Shown here: one piece after another, positions 34,806-48,509 of the stretch
Layout: each line of letters begins with the position of its first letter
How positions within the stretch are numbered: position 1 is the stretch's first letter
Origin: Argentina anserina
Taxonomy: Eukaryota; Streptophyta; Magnoliopsida; Rosales; Rosaceae
Assembly: GCF_933775445.1 (NCBI RefSeq)
Contig: NC_065876.1
Span: forward strand, 10,912,001 to 10,976,000
Direction: 5' to 3'
Length of the DNA: 64,000 nt
Notes under the pieces: generated by a model
The model's input: only the letters and a program-made list of their open reading frames with translations
Database searches by the model: none
Told to the model about the DNA's origin: nothing
Position numbers and translations under genes: made by a program

Positions 34806-37800
34806 TCAATACCTTGGCGACCTTCTCCTGCAAAACAATCTTAATGAGACAGTGGGAATAATGAGCTAAGATACATGAATTATACTCGACCATAAACAAA
34901 AAATGAGCTAAGATGCATGAATTAAAAACTCAAACAAATACGGGAACTGATATTGTCAATGTGCAAGCAACACAGGATCCTTCAATTACAGGGAATCACC
35001 AGTTGAATAATCCACTATTTGGCTCTTCAATATGGTGAGGACAAATTTCAAAAATATTGCCACAAATAATACACAATATTGCGACACAGTTATTCTGATC
35101 ACAGAGCAATATGGGCTCTTGCCTAGTGGGTCACTAATTGAAAACAATTTGCCTTAATTACTGGATGAATTGCCATTAATTGCTTCAGGCCAATAGTCCA
35201 TGTTTCAGAGGTTCAGGGACAAAAAGTTTTAGAGGTACAATTAAGCATATAGATTGTCTCGGAAGTAAATTGGCCACCAACATAGAGAAAAATAAGAGTG
35301 AAGATTTGATTAAATGCCAGGAATCGAATTATACCTCTTCATCCTGGTTCGATCTTCTTCATAGTCCATTAACCCACCTTGTTCACCAAGCATAAAATCT
35401 TCAACACGGTATTCACGGGGCAACTGTTGACATGTCAGTATAACAACTTAACATTATCAGTATCACAAGAGAGAAAATTATTCCCACATCTCTCTCCGGA
35501 TCAGTTTTCCAGGTGAAATTACTATAGCTTTTCAGCTTTATTTAAAACGAGAAGTGAATGAGCGAAACACTAACCTAGAGGTTTTTTTAATGTGATGTAA
35601 ACATTAAATTCTTTTCTTCTATAGTTTCAATTTTTACAAGAAGCGTAAGTTTAACTACATGGAAGTACAGCACAAAAGTAGACAAAGTATCCAACAACAG
35701 AAATACTAGAAATTAAATATAAAGAAATTGCAAAACAATCAAGAACATTAAGCAAACCAATACAAGAACAACATTTCATTTGTTGGAGGATACAAGAACA
35801 AGTCAGAAGGAACAATCCCTACGCTCTGAATATAAAGATGATACATGTGCAGGAACTCCCTAAGCGTTTGAAATAAATCAATTATATCTAGTTAACAGAT
35901 CCTTTGAAACAAATGTAAACAGTATAACTTATAAAAAATACAATCTGCAGATGTATGATAAAATTCAATTGCTTCCCTCTTTATCTTGTATAAGTGTGAA
36001 GTTTGGCATGTTCAAGCTGTTTGATTTTGGTCAACTAGATTCAACTTACCCTGTTGTGACTAATAGACTTCTTCATTTCTTCCACTCTGTCCTTGACTTC
36101 CTTTTGGTGTGTTGTATTCAACTCACACTTCTTATCAGCCCATTTGATCTTCTCCTCAATTGTGACAAGTACATCGTCGGTAGTGGCTAACCTGATTATT
36201 GCAAATCAATATTGTAATAAATTTTTTACCGTCCGGAATTTCTTACCAAAAGGAACACATAAAGTATAAAAATTAAAGGGATGCTGCAGCTAAAGTCAGA
36301 ATACAAACCAATCCGTTAAGGTCTCTATTATATTCCCAAGCTGGCCAGGTTTAAGATCCCTCCCAGCTGCAAACTGAACCTGCAAATAAAATGATTGTCA
36401 AGATTATGGATGTGGGTTAAAATCATGTGACCAAGAAATTATAACAGAAACATAATTAAGCGAGATATCAAACCTCAACAGATCTTTTCAAATGATCTAA
36501 CTTCCCCTTGATTATGCCCTATAAAACAAAAATATCAGGATTATCAGTCCAGGATCATCTTAAATTTAGAAAATACATGCACTACCATGTATCAACTCTT
36601 TTTACTCTTTTATTTACTGGTCCTAAGACAATCACGTGATGGAAACAAAATATTATATAAGAGATGAATAAGGAGCACCCTACCATATACATGCATTCAT
36701 TGATAAGAAAGTCTTCAAGTTCGCGTACATTTGAAAGATCAAGTTGCTCAAGGAGTTGATCATAGGATAAAACCTGGAAGAAAAAGAGAAATTAAAAACT
36801 AGTAAAAAAGTACAGGTCCTCGTATCCAATTTACTCCATGAAAAATCAATTAGGGGTAAGGAAAACTAGCTACAAGCATGATTGACAAGATCTTCATCAC
36901 CATAAGTCTATAATTGAAAAGGGAACCATTTCATTGAACTACAATACTACAAATATAAGATTTGATCCTTTTAATAGCTTCAACAAAGAGTTTTCTTCAG
37001 AAGCTAAAACCATCTTAAAATGAATGTACATTCTTTGCCATCATGAATAAAAAACTGAGGTAATCGTCGACCAGAGTAGCAATTCAGATTCCTTAGGTCA
37101 CACACTATAAACAAATGCCTGGAGTTTTGAAGAAAAATTGAAAATCAAGATCTCAATTTCAAAAGTTATCAGAAGCACTGGCAACAATTTATTTTTGCCA
37201 TTTTTTTAATTACTTCTTTACCCAAAAAACAAATGGGGAGATATGACTCACATTATAAATGATTTACCCTCTCTTCATTAAGAAAACCCTTGGTAATTGG
37301 TTACCAACTTACCATACTTCCCGCAGTTTCCTTCCATCCTCCTTGCATATAAGTAGAACTCCCAGAAAACCCTGAGGAGTTTTTATTTCCAAAGAAGGCC
37401 CTTGTACAAGGGACATGATTACCTATAGCTTCTCCTTTGGAAGCCACAGTTGTTCCTTTCTATTTGTCTCTATTAGTATTTCATACTACAAAGGGGTACA
37501 CATTGCCTTGGGGAGCCAAAATTTCCACTCTATAGTGTGACACAAAAAAACCAAACTTGGGAGGAGGCAGTAACTCCGATATTAGCTACCCTTATCCTTT
37601 TCGCTTTTTTTGTATACTCTTTTTCCAAAACTCAATCTTTTACTTATATTTATTAACTGAAGAATTTAAGAGCTCAAGGAGAATGAAATTTGCAGCACAG
37701 ACTTTTGGCTTTTGCAACAAGACACTGTAAATTCTCTAAAGCAAAATGATTCAAGAAATACGAAACTGAAGTAAACAGTCTAAACAACTCAATACAGGGT

Positions 37801-39641
37801 AGCACTATAAATTTTGCAAACAGAAAAATCATATGGCCTTTTTGGCTGCTTTATGTGTCGAATAATTTGAATCATGAAAAACCACATACTGACTTGTAAT
37901 TCAGATTGCAACTATGAAAAGGGATGTTCAGCGATATCAGGTATGATAAATTAGTACTTGTTCTTAAGAAAAAAAAATTGGTATACCTTATTTGTCTCAG
38001 CTAGAGACAGCACAGTAAGTTGCTTCAGCTTGATAATTTGATCTGGGACTAGTGGTGGAAGAAGGCTAGCATTACCTGCCATTCACTATTTTAGTAATAT
38101 TCAAATGTATGCAGAACAAGGAAGTGAAATTGCAAAGTGACACAGACAACACCATTATCAACAAACGTTAAGAAATGGTGGTATCAAGAGAAGTAGACCT
38201 GACAGTGACACACTTATAGATTTGGAACAGTCCACTTAATTGGAAATTTAAGCTGCCTTACAGAAAAAGGGTATACAAGTGAAAGTTGACTGTTCAATTT
38301 CGTTATTATGCTGTTTCGAAGCAAGTGTTATAAAAGAAAAGGAATATCATATGTTGCTAATGTTTGCACATATAGGTATAACAAGTGGGCTTCCAGCAGT
38401 AAAGGATGACAATTATAACAACCTAGAAAACAATATGAAGTAGTCTAACTCATGAAATTTTCTTCATATGATAGTACCCTAAAGATGCAATTGACGGATG
38501 AAAAAAGAATAGTGAACATAACAGAATTAATTTTCTAGTCCAGATGGTGGAGGGGAGCTTTGAAGAATAGTTGCTTACTTTTATAATCGCTCCATGTACC
38601 ATGAGCAAAGAGGCGAAGCACATCAATGTATACAGCGTATTCAGTTCCTTGAAGCTGCATTCACATTAATTTGTTAGGACAGTAGCCCATTATGGTCAAA
38701 AATATGATATTGGTGTAAGCACAAAATTGAAAAAAGATAAGGAAAAAGTGGTTTATTAGTAAAATCAAGAATCATCTACCGGAATTTAATTGAGTTAACT
38801 AAGACATAAAATGAAATGGCGCACCCCTTTGCCCCTTCTTTCCCCTTTTGCATTTCATGATTTCATGCGAATAAACTTTAAAAACTAGCCCAAAAAAGAA
38901 AAAAATTTAAGTTCAACTTCACACGTAGCACTCTATATAATTGATTACCTAATATCGAACAAAGTCTGTGCAGACAAACTCAGTTTATCAAAGTCAGTTC
39001 TACAAAATTCCAGTTGCGACTAGGGATTTATTAGCTGAAAAGTTATCTCCTTTGTGGGTGACCCTATTTCATCAAACTCACATCCTACAAACCTCATCAA
39101 TAATAACCACTATCACTCAGTACACAAAACAAATGAATGGATATAATGAAACTCATCACAATTTCAGTATTCAAAACCACATTTGAATCACACACTAGCC
39201 AACCAAACCCAAATTGACAATATACCCACCAAGTACATTAACAAAAAAAAAACAATCTTGACATGAACCTAGCAAAATTCCAAAGCTTCTAAATTGCAAT
39301 CATAAGCTAATCAGGAACCCACAAACATCGTATACCAGAGAGCACAGAATCCACAGCAATTAAGCAAAAAGCACAAAACTTTCACAGACCCAAAGCTGTA
39401 CCAGGCAAAAGCAACAGTAGCATAATCAAAACCCACCAAGGAAATTCAACCATGAAATAGAGGAATGCGGGTAAAGACTGACCTGGAGGACATTGGGGAC
39501 AGCAAGAATCTCAGAGAAAGCGAAGAGGGAATTGTGGGAGGTGACTTGGACGATGAGGGTGACGAGAGAAGAGCCTTGGAGAGTAGAGGCTTGCTTCACA
39601 AAGTGATCGATCAGCTGGGCTTGTTTCTGCTCTATCTCCAT
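34806..39641 (-). CDS. CSN7: COP9 signalosome complex subunit 7
   Basis: PCI-domain subunit of the nuclear COP9 signalosome, which removes NEDD8 from cullins and so tunes CRL ubiquitin ligases; plant mutants are de-etiolated/fusca. Nine exons joined by GT..AG introns on the minus strand: 39641-39483, 38654-38579, 38075-37987, 36773-36684, 36518-36474, 36379-36309, 36191-36050, 35423-35335 and 34827-34806. They sum to 783 nt and 260 aa, the same length as the Arabidopsis protein. Diagnostic stretches are MEIEQKQAQLIDHFVKQAS, LRLFAHGTW, IIKLKQLTVLSLAE, NVRELEDFLINECMY, AAGRDLKPGQLGN and VTIEEKIKWAD. The last exons code a GLMDYEEDR..MKRRRSPRY tail, matching the family's acidic-then-basic end. 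All phases agree. A TATATATA lies about 140 bp upstream (near 39785). Most similarity is to known CSN7; I see no defect. Confidence 0.96.
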
Positions 39642-39859
39642 CTGAGACGACGACAAGAACAAAAAACAACCAAAGGGTTTTTGGTTTTGGAACCAAGAGT
39701 GAAAGAGGTTGTTTTTTCTGATACCAAACTTGAAGGGTTTTAGGCGGAGAAAATTTTGTGTAACACACTGCGAATTTTGGGTTATATATATGTTTGTAAC
39801 TTTGTATTTTCCAATTTTAGCTTGTGTAGGGTTCATGTTTTCTTTGTCCCTTGACATCG

Positions 39860-40490
39860 TCCAGGTCCGGGTCCGGGTATCAGATTTCGGGCGGGGGTCC
39901 TTCTCCTCTTCGGGTTATGATTTTTGATGAGAGATTTAACTAAATAACCCTCTAATTATTATCCATTCTAAAATCCATACCTCACTTTTGGATAATTATC
40001 ACATTAATATCTCAATTTTTTTTATCTCAACCCAGTTTTGGTTCATTTTGGCCTGAATTTTCCGACACGAACTCATCAATGAAAACTTGCGCGGTTTGTG
40101 CCCAAGCAAAGACGAGTATCAATGCAAAAGTACAAAAAATATATATTTCATGTTAGAATCCAATTGAATTTTAACTTAAGCATGGGAATTAAGATTAAAC
40201 AAGTTTGAGAAAAGCTAAATGACATTGAAGTTGAGAAGTGTCGACAGTTCAGTATGATAAAGTTGTGGAATTAGCTGATAATTATACTGATCCGAAAAGA
40301 GTCATTTATAAGGAAAGGGAGATATATACCATAATGACCATATTAGAGATGAATGTTATTAATAGAAAAAGTGATGAGTTCTCTTTAATAAATTCATCAT
40401 CTAATTTTTTTGTAATCTTGAATCATAATAATTATTTTAATACAAGCGGTAAACATATATTGATAGCGCTTATATGTGGTTTGTTGTATG
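39860..40490. other. Upstream intergenic DNA of CSN7
   Basis: No supported gene. An AT-rich 99-codon frame at 40238-40537 has no recognisable domain and runs into the TIR element that follows. Confidence 0.4.
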
Positions 40491-41617
40491 CAATGGCGAA
40501 TCCTAGATACTTGCTTAGGGGATGTTTGAAGTTTTAAAATGAAGAAGAAGAAGAAAATATTGATAATCTCAACAGTGTGAGAACATTTTATTAATCGAAG
40601 CCAAAATGGATACACCTAGTCAAAGGGAACGTAATGAGTCTAACTCCTCAAATGCATACAATAGAAAAAGTTTAAACTAACTAAATTTAACTCTACGAGT
40701 CGATAGTTTTTCAAACTCTTTTATGACATCTTCATTCCCTATAGATTCAACATACTCTTTCTCAATATGAAGAACCATACAATTGCCAAGAAACTCATCT
40801 TCCATTTTATTTATAACCTTCAAACTCAGTCCAGATTCGAACCTCCAGACTTAGTCCTTGAAAACCATTAAGTAATTTTTCCAACCTCATCATTGGCCTT
40901 ATTTTGACGCTTCCGTTTTGGTTATGAGCTTTCTAACATTATATTTACTTAATCTAATAACCAATAATCAGTGAACACAAACCTAAATTAAACAACTACC
41001 AAATACTGACATACATAACCAAACAATTCGGTTCAACACAAGTCACATAACAATTCAAAAATCTAAAATTCTATTTAACACAATTCATATATCAAGTTCA
41101 TTGGATGAAGAAAACATAATGAATTCAGAACTACTTACAATCATATGTAATCGAGGATAGATGGAAAGCAAACGCAGAAACCCCAAATGACAAAATCCTC
41201 AATTTGATCATGACATCCAGTACTCGCTGGAGGAGTGGAGGCCGCACATAACTCGTTGGTGGAGTGAGCTCAATCCTAAGGTCCTAACTCCCAAGTGCGA
41301 TCAATTACTCTAATTTAGGAATTAGAGATTTTTAGGTTTAGGAATTTAATTTTGGGGAAAAAAAAGAAGGGGAAGAAGACACATAGAGAAGAAGAATACA
41401 AAGAAAAGAAAAAAATTTGTCGTCCGTGTGAGATTGGAGAGGTTGGTGTGGGAGGGGATTGAGTGTGTGTGGGTGTAGATGTAAGTGTGGGTAATGGGAT
41501 TAAGTGTGGAAGAGAGATAGGAGATGCTCCAGTTAAAAGAAATTAATACTAGTATCTTTTTTATATTGGCTTGGGGATGCTTGAGCATCCCCTCCTTACA
41601 TAGAGGATCCGCCCTTG
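40491..41617. mobile_element. Non-autonomous TIR element with CAATGGCGAATCC ends
   Basis: The left end CAATGGCGAATCCTAGATAC followed by TTAGGGGATG is mirrored on the right by CAAGGGCGGATCCTC followed by AGGGGATGCTC (minus strand). The ~1.13-kb interior lacks a transposase frame. No clean target duplication was seen. Confidence 0.5.
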
Positions 41618-42250
41618 ACTTTATGTGTAGTTTTTTCAATCTTAATGTCACAAGGTCATATACATATATATAATCTCATTTAAGAGAGGACATCCTCACT
41701 TACCCTCGAGGATTTTAACCATTCTACACAAATATATGACTTAATTTAATGATTTTAATCATTCATCAATCTAAATTCTCATGCAAGAAGATAATTTAGT
41801 CATTCAAATTTATACAAACAACTGTAGACTGTTCGACAAAATAGGTACAATTTTTTTGCTAATCAAATAGTTAAACGTCATCTGTAAATTATAGAATTAA
41901 TAAGATCAAATAAGTCCTAATGAATTTTATAATTAGTAGAGTTATACCAATGAACATAAACAGAAAAATCATCGTTTGAAAAAAAAAATAGGGGAAGAAT
42001 AAGAAATATTTTTTTTGCGTGGTTGATATTTATAAAGATACCTAATTAGTGAATGATTGATTTACATTGTTGAAATGCATGCTAAAATGAAAACATCCTC
42101 ACTTTTGGAATTTAATGACATCATCTTTTATATTGGACTATATATATTGTTCCTATCAATAACAAACCCTCATTTTAAAACTACATAGTGAAGTTCTTCA
42201 TATAGCTCACTTTTTAGTAAAAACATTCCATCATAAGCCACTAATTATGT

Positions 42251-42286
<36 letters not shown>

Positions 42287-43780
42287 CACGATCATTTACC
42301 AACTTTTAGCTAATTTGAAGATTAAATCAATAAAACAACATAAATTGTTCGATCCGGATCGTTCGTATAAATCACGATTTTGAAAGCCCATCTTATCGTT
42401 AAATTGGATGAACATGTAATTGAATGTCTTATGATCATGTCATATATACCTAAGTACATAATGACTTATGATAGAAAAATTTGATCAAAAAGTGAGTCAA
42501 ATAAGAACATCGCTATAAATATATAGGAACTGTCATCGTTGATGTAAATCACGGTTTTGAAGGCTTAAACGATCGTTAAATTGGATGAAAAGTTTGTAAA
42601 TATAATCATTCATGTATATTTTAATATTGCATAGTTTAGGATAGTTAAATTTGACTAGACAGTGAGACAAATAAGAACTTTCCTTCTGTAATTTTAATAC
42701 TAAAGTTCGTTTTGCATAGGATAGTATATATGTAATTGTATATACTAATAAACACATAACAAAATTACTAAAAAAATTAAAAATCCAGGAGTTGGGTTTT
42801 CCGTCCTAGTGATGGTGCTTTGTAGCTCATCTTCTAGTCAACTACTTTTATGTTTTTTTATGTGTCTATACATCTTCAAATTCATTTGGTGTGTGAATTT
42901 GTGTACTTCCTCCATGATAACTCCTCATACTACCATGCTAGTGTTTATGATTCTTAATTGGTGATTTAATTGTTGTCTTTGAAAATCTGTGTTTTGTGTC
43001 CCAATAGTTGCCCATCATTGGCTAATTGGTTATATACTCCCCTCTCACAAACTAACTGTTAAAGTGACAATATGCACTATTCGATAAACTTTCTCATACC
43101 ATATCATCTATATTCTTCAATATAGCCATATATGATAATAGAGTAAAAGGTCATAAAACATGTTGCATTACTTATGTTGCTCGTAATGATGGTTTGATCC
43201 ATTCCTTTCTCCAGTGATTGTCAAGTTGGTATTCTTTGCTCCGATAGTAATATATTCATTATATATTTTCATGATCTTGATGTGGATTTGCTTGACACTA
43301 TAGTTTGGTGCAGCCTTAATGGTATCATCAATTGTCGTAAAGTTTGCCGAACCATCTTGTGTTACCCCAATGTCAAAATCATATTCTCCTTGTTACGCCT
43401 CCCACATTATTGGGAACATTATCATCATCATGATGATCCAATGTTGTTTTTTCATTGACATTTTTGTGTTGTTTGAGCGATCGCATCAAGTTCACATTTT
43501 ATGGATATTAGCTTTATGTACTTGCCTTTCATCATAGATACATTAGTACCATCAATTTTGTTGAAACACAAATAAAATGCAATGAAATATATCATCTTAG
43601 ATTCAATGTTCTTAGCTCAGTTAGCAATTAAAAATGATGCTTAATTACCTCCTTTACTCTGAAATATTTCTTGTTTGAGCCAATAACAACTTATCTTACA
43701 AATTGTTGAATGCTAGCTAATAGTTCTATTGCAATTTCAGTGGAAGCTATATAGTTATCCTCTTACAAACTCATTTGTTT
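41618..43780. other. AT-rich intergenic stretch
   Basis: A (TA)n microsatellite lies at 42249-42284. Two diverged direct copies of a ~180-bp unit begin near 42365 and 42541 (shared TAAATCACG, TTTTGAA, TCGTTAAATTGGATGA). No gene was seen. Confidence 0.5.
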
Positions 43781-44641
43781 GAATCGTTTCTAGCATTGAT
43801 ACTTTTGACATAAATGGTATCTCAATATGTTTTTGTTTTTTTAAATAATTCTGCATACAACATATATGGAAGTCTTCAAAAGAAACCATGAACAAATGAA
43901 CTCTTAGTGAGATTCAACACATGATAGAATATAATATCTGGTTCTATTCACCATAAAGTTTATAGTAAAACTATTTCCTGTATAAATTTTAATTAATATA
44001 TAGTCTAGAACAAAACAATATATAGTATATATAGTCATAACTCATAAGTAGATTTAGGTTCGCTGGTTACACTTTACTTATTTTCTTCCATTTATATCTA
44101 AAATATGCATGTGCTTCCACTTTTCTTGTTTAAATTTTGAATATTTTTTATTACTTAAAGTATCCTTCTTTGAAGCATAGATGTAAAAGACATGGAGAAC
44201 GATTTTATGTTGGAGAATCGTTTATAGCATTGATACTCATGACATAGATGGTCTCTCTATATGTTTTTTTTAAAATAATTATGCATACGACATATATGTA
44301 AATATTCAAAAGAAATCATGAACAAATAAACTCTTAGTAAGATTCAACACATGATAGAATGTTATATATGGTTATAGTCACCATAAAGTTTGGTACTACA
44401 TTCCCGTGTGAAGTTCAATTAATAGTCTAGAACAAAACAATATATAGTATATGTAGTCATAACTTATTAGTAGATTTAGATCCGCTAGTTATACTGTAGT
44501 TCTTTTCTTCCATTTGGATCTAAAATCTGCATGTGCTTCCACTTTTCTTGCTTTAAATTTTGAATATTTATTTTTTTATTACTTGTATCCCGTTTGAAAC
44601 ATATATGTAAAATCTTGGAGAAAGATTTTTATGTTGGAGAA
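43781..44641. repeat. Diverged tandem duplication, ~430-bp unit
   Basis: Units 43781-44214 and 44215-44641 both start GAATCGTTT and share GAACAAAACAATATATAGTA, GATTCAACACATGATAGAAT and GCATGTGCTTCCACTTTTCT. Many substitutions and small indels separate them, so the event is old. Confidence 0.85.
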
Positions 44642-44939
44642 ATTAGAGAAATCAAACAAACTATAACCAAATTAGTATTATTCTCATGATCAACTATATA
44701 ATATATATAGTTGACTTGACCATTAAAGTCAATATATATATATATATATATCATTTGTCTTTTCTTTGTCAGTGAATTGCCGTCGTCTTTGCACTTTTTA
44801 TTGACCATGAAAAATTAGGGTTGAATATTTTTGAGGGAAAAACTGTATTTGACGCCGAAGAGATTTGCAGCTTAGTTAACTTGTATTTCATTCATAAATA
44901 AAAAGTTTAAGTAAATTACTTATAATACTTTAAAAGTTG

Positions 44940-45243
44940 TACCCGAGAGTTTGACTTCGGAGTGGTAGCGGCGGGCCTTATGCTTTTCCAAAATCAGGCA
45001 AGATCGGAGTTTTCATGGTTTGTTGGTAGGGAGGCAAGGCTCTCTTTGTTGCCGGCATCAAATTTTTAGTAACAGAGACTCAAAGATTGGGAGTAAGCGT
45101 TTGTGCATCTAGTTACGAGTTATTGCTCTTGCAGTTATCTAAGATGCGTTTGTACATCTCGCTACGTTTTATTTTTTTATTAATGCTTTTGCATCAATGT
45201 ACTTTTTAATTAATTAATATAATTTTTATCTTTGTAAAAAAAC
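44940..45243 (+). mobile_element. Possible LINE 3' end remnant
   Basis: A GC-richer stretch (GGAGTGGTAGCGGCGGGCC at 44959) passes into T-rich sequence ending in TTTTTATTAATGCTTTTGCA, a second similar stretch and a short A run at about 45236. That resembles the 3' untranslated end of plant LINEs. No coding part remains, so this is tentative. Confidence 0.3.
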
Positions 45244-45476
45244 TATTATTTTTCAAGTAAACAAATGAATCAAGAAAGGTCAAACTTCACTTTTATTATT
45301 GAATTTTGAAACAATACATGATAAGAAAACATTATACCAGAACAAAAAAAACACTCTTAAGAAAAGTTTTTAGTAGATGATGATATGCATCAGGGGAAAT
45401 CCGAGAAATATAAATCACACAAAAATGTCATGTGAAATATGAGGTATGTAACTTGTATGAAGTATTGTTCAAGATA

Positions 45477-45870
45477 AGGCAACGTCTGTTAAAGGCCCAC
45501 TCTCCGAGCGCCTCGCCGTTATTTCGCAGACGTCGTTATAAGGCTAAGCAGGTCAATTCTCTCTTCTTCGAGAGCAAGACCGATTCGCACAAGTCTCTCT
45601 GCTCCGTCTTCTCCCCGGCACAGCTCCGCGTCCAGTCACCAATCTTTCGAGTTTCCTCCTCAGCTTCTCATTCTCCCCGCCGCTATTTCGTTCCGACAAA
45701 ACCGACCCGATCACTTTGCTGCTTCTTCAGCCTGGAGTTCATTGGACCACAATTCGACGGTGCCGCTGAAGATGTAGTAGGAGATGAGAAGTAGACAGAC
45801 CTATAACTAATTGACACGTTGGGAATTTAAATTTGGGCTCTCGGAGAGTGGGTTGCTTCCAGAACTTGCC
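45477..45870. mobile_element. GC-rich TIR element, hAT-like, with possible captured sequence
   Basis: Perfect 8-bp flanking duplication TCAAGATA (45469-45476 and 45871-45878). The ends are inverted: AGGCAACGTCTG then CCCACTCTCCGAG on the left, AGGCAAGTTCTG then CCCACTCTCCGAG read inward from the right. The 394-bp body is GC-rich and carries open frames in more than one frame across it (the longest starts at 45432), in a strongly AT-rich neighbourhood. That looks like captured genic DNA, but I do not recognise a source protein. Confidence 0.7.
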
Positions 45871-45878
45871 TCAAGATA

Positions 45879-47359
45879 ATAAGTATGTCTCTTATACTTG
45901 TTAACATAAGTCCATAATTCTGATCAAGGTTTCCATGATATTATCTTTAGCAGTACATGCCATCATTACTAATTTCTTAGTTGACGATCAACAACAAATG
46001 ATAAGCAAGTGCTAACTCGGATGTAGTATGCGAGGATTTTGTAACTTTATTTCTTCGTTGACTATTTATTATTTGTCTGACTTTCTATGGAAATAATCAA
46101 TCAAATAAGTGTTTGTTAGGAACATAAACTCATGAATGTGATTGATGGGTGGAACAGAAAAGAGAAAAAAAAAAGTAAAATATTTTATAAAATAAAAGAA
46201 TCCTAAAAGTACTAAAAAAAACTCTTCCCAACGACCCCGGGTATTCATCTTGATTCATGGTATTAATATATTCATAAGACAAATCTCAAAACAACAGACT
46301 CTTTGTTGCTAATTTAACATAGAGAATTTCAAAGAGAGAGAAGACAATAATTTTTATTACTTCGAGTATAAAGCAAGATTCCCTTTTAAGCGAATGATTT
46401 GATTTTGGATTATACAAAATTATAAATTTTTTATTTTCATATATCATATATTTTGAAACTTTTATCACTAACATTTTTGCCTATGCTGTTTTGAATTCAT
46501 GGCTCCTTTCCTATTGGCGATATATAACCAAATAGCTGGTAATCTAGCTAGTAAATCTGAGACTCTTTAGATGCAATGACGAGCTAATATCTAATATTTC
46601 AAACTATATTATGGGAGTTTGTATGTATGCCATTGTAACTTCAAAATATACATAATTGAACAAGATCTTATGCCTAATAAAAGTTAAGTGTAAAACAACC
46701 AGGATCCTTGGGGCCCTACAACTGACGTGTGCCTTAGCATGGACACGTCTCTCAGCTCACGTATCGCGTGTTTGACATGAACACGATATGTCCCAATACT
46801 GTCTAAATACACGCGGACATGCGTATTACATTTAAGACATGGTTTGGACACGCTTTGCCCATCTGGGACACAATTAAATAAGAGACATGAGGTTATTTTT
46901 GTCATTTGTATTTTAAACAGAAAAACAAAACATTAAATCAATCTCATTCACACCTATTAGCTATTTTTATTTGTGTTTAAATTTGGTTATGTATTTTATT
47001 CAAACTTTGTTGGATTTGTATTTGGAATTTTGGGTGGATTATGTTTTAATCTAAAAACCCATATTGCTTATGTTTCAATTTTTTTTCTTAATTTGGTATA
47101 TACATTTAAAATAATGTTTAATTAACGTGTTCATTATGTGTTTGTATCCAACAAAAGTTTTTTTGGTCGTGTCCATGAATCGTACGGTGCTAAAATGGAA
47201 ATTCGTGTCCGTGCTTTTTAGGCTTTCTATAACCTACTTTTAGCAATTATATTACTCTTGATTCTGCAAAATCAACTTCCTCATTTCCCAGCGTGGCTTG
47301 ATACAAATTCTTATGAATTTCCAAGGCGAGGTGAGAATCTTAAAACTATGCATGTTTCT
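45879..47359. other. Intergenic stretch with a GGACACG-rich remnant
   Basis: No gene supported. Between about 46705 and 47221 GGACACG and CGTGTCC motifs recur at both ends, suggesting a degraded TIR element, but the ends cannot be fixed. Confidence 0.35.
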
Positions 47360-47939
47360 TAGGCTGCACGAAATCGGGTACGGGTACGTGGAAGCGAAAC
47401 GTTTGGAAACGAGGAAACGTGTTTTTCAAAATTTTTAGGAAGCGGGTACGTTTTGGAAACGTCGAAAATATATATATATATAAATTATACAAAAAATAAA
47501 TATAATAACAAATTTTTGGTTTAAGTAACTCAAAATCTTAAATAACTTAAATAACTTGGTGTTCAATATTCGAAATAATACAAATATAATGAGAGATTTA
47601 AGAATCAACAAGAGAGAAGGAGGGTCGGCGACTCGGCGGGAGGTCAAAAATATGTCGAAATAAGTCATTTGACTCGACGAAGGTAGGTCTAGCCCTTCAT
47701 TTAAAAAATAATAAAAAACATAAAAAAAACCTTTATTTTTTGGAAACTCGCGTTTTTACCGCATTTTCAATTCGGAAACTCGCGTTTCCAAAACACATTT
47801 TTCTGGAAACACGTTTCCGGGCGTTTCCGAGCATTTCCGGGCGTTTCCGAGCGTTTCCGGACGTTTCCGTCGTGTTTCTGAAGTGATTCCACTTCGGAAG
47901 CGGGAAACGTGGGTGTAGGTACGTTTTCGTGCTTGCTAA
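47360..47939. mobile_element. CGTTTCC-rich hAT-like element, copy 1
   Basis: A perfect 8-bp duplication CATGTTTC flanks the 580-bp element (47352-47359 and 47940-47947). It starts TTAGGCTGCACGAAATCGGG and, read inward from the right, TTAGCAAGCACGAAAACG. Its right third is packed with CGTTTCCGGG/CGTTTCCGAG repeats (47800-47875). An 8-bp duplication and short TIR fit the hAT superfamily. Copy 2 is at 62291-62733. No transposase is present. Confidence 0.85.
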
Positions 47940-47947
47940 CATGTTTC

Positions 47948-48352
47948 CAATTATCGGAAGGTCTAGAAGACTAGAACCACACAAAAATCGAGTATACCAC
48001 AGTTTAGAGCCATTTTACTATCAAAATGGAAAATGTAGACCATAAAAGTGGGGGACAGATAAAGGAGGATTTCATTTAATATTACACCGAGGACGGCGAT
48101 GAGGACCTGTAAGAGCTGAAGTAATCCTTTCAAAGCATATAGCATGCACCACAGGTCCACAATTGAGAGCATAAAGATTTAAAGACTTTCAAAACCTGTT
48201 TTAATCTATAATTAGCAGAAGTGGGTGCCCGTGTCATCAAGTGCTGCTATTGATAATGCAGCAGTTGTTGTCAGCTTTTAGATTTCAGAATTTCAGGCAG
48301 AGAGAACGAAATAGAAGAGTGGCATACACAGGTGTCAGCCAAAAACGCTTCC
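47948..48352. other. Upstream region of the oleosin gene
   Basis: No gene. It probably holds distal promoter sequence for the oleosin gene; the hAT-like element at 47360-47939 ends only about 570 bp before the start codon. Confidence 0.4.
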
Positions 48353-48421
48353 CATGCAGTTGCACGCTTTCGCGCTAACATGCACCTTGCTGAAGATAAC
48401 CATGCCCTCTATCTTCACGTG
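48353..48421 (+). promoter_or_regulatory. Seed-type promoter motifs of the oleosin gene
   Basis: Two RY elements CATGCA (48353-48358 and 48379-48384) and a G-box/ABRE CACGTG (48416-48421) lie 90-160 bp before the start codon. RY boxes bind B3 factors (ABI3/FUS3/LEC2) and the G-box binds bZIP factors, the usual pair for seed storage and oil-body genes. No clear TATA box was identified. Confidence 0.65.
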
Positions 48422-48509
48422 TGCCTCACCACCCTTTGCCATATTAGATATGCTTGCCCCGACACCCTACACCCACCAAGCTCATCGAACCAGAAAACTT
48501 TCTCTGATA

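Noticed and set aside
45432..45794. 120-codon frame as a host gene
   Set aside because: It starts outside and runs into a mobile element with inverted ends and an 8-bp duplication; open because of high GC, with no recognised domain.
48354..48509. Upstream in-frame extension of the oleosin
   Set aside because: The added 52 residues do not resemble any oleosin N-terminus and overlap the RY and G-box promoter motifs.
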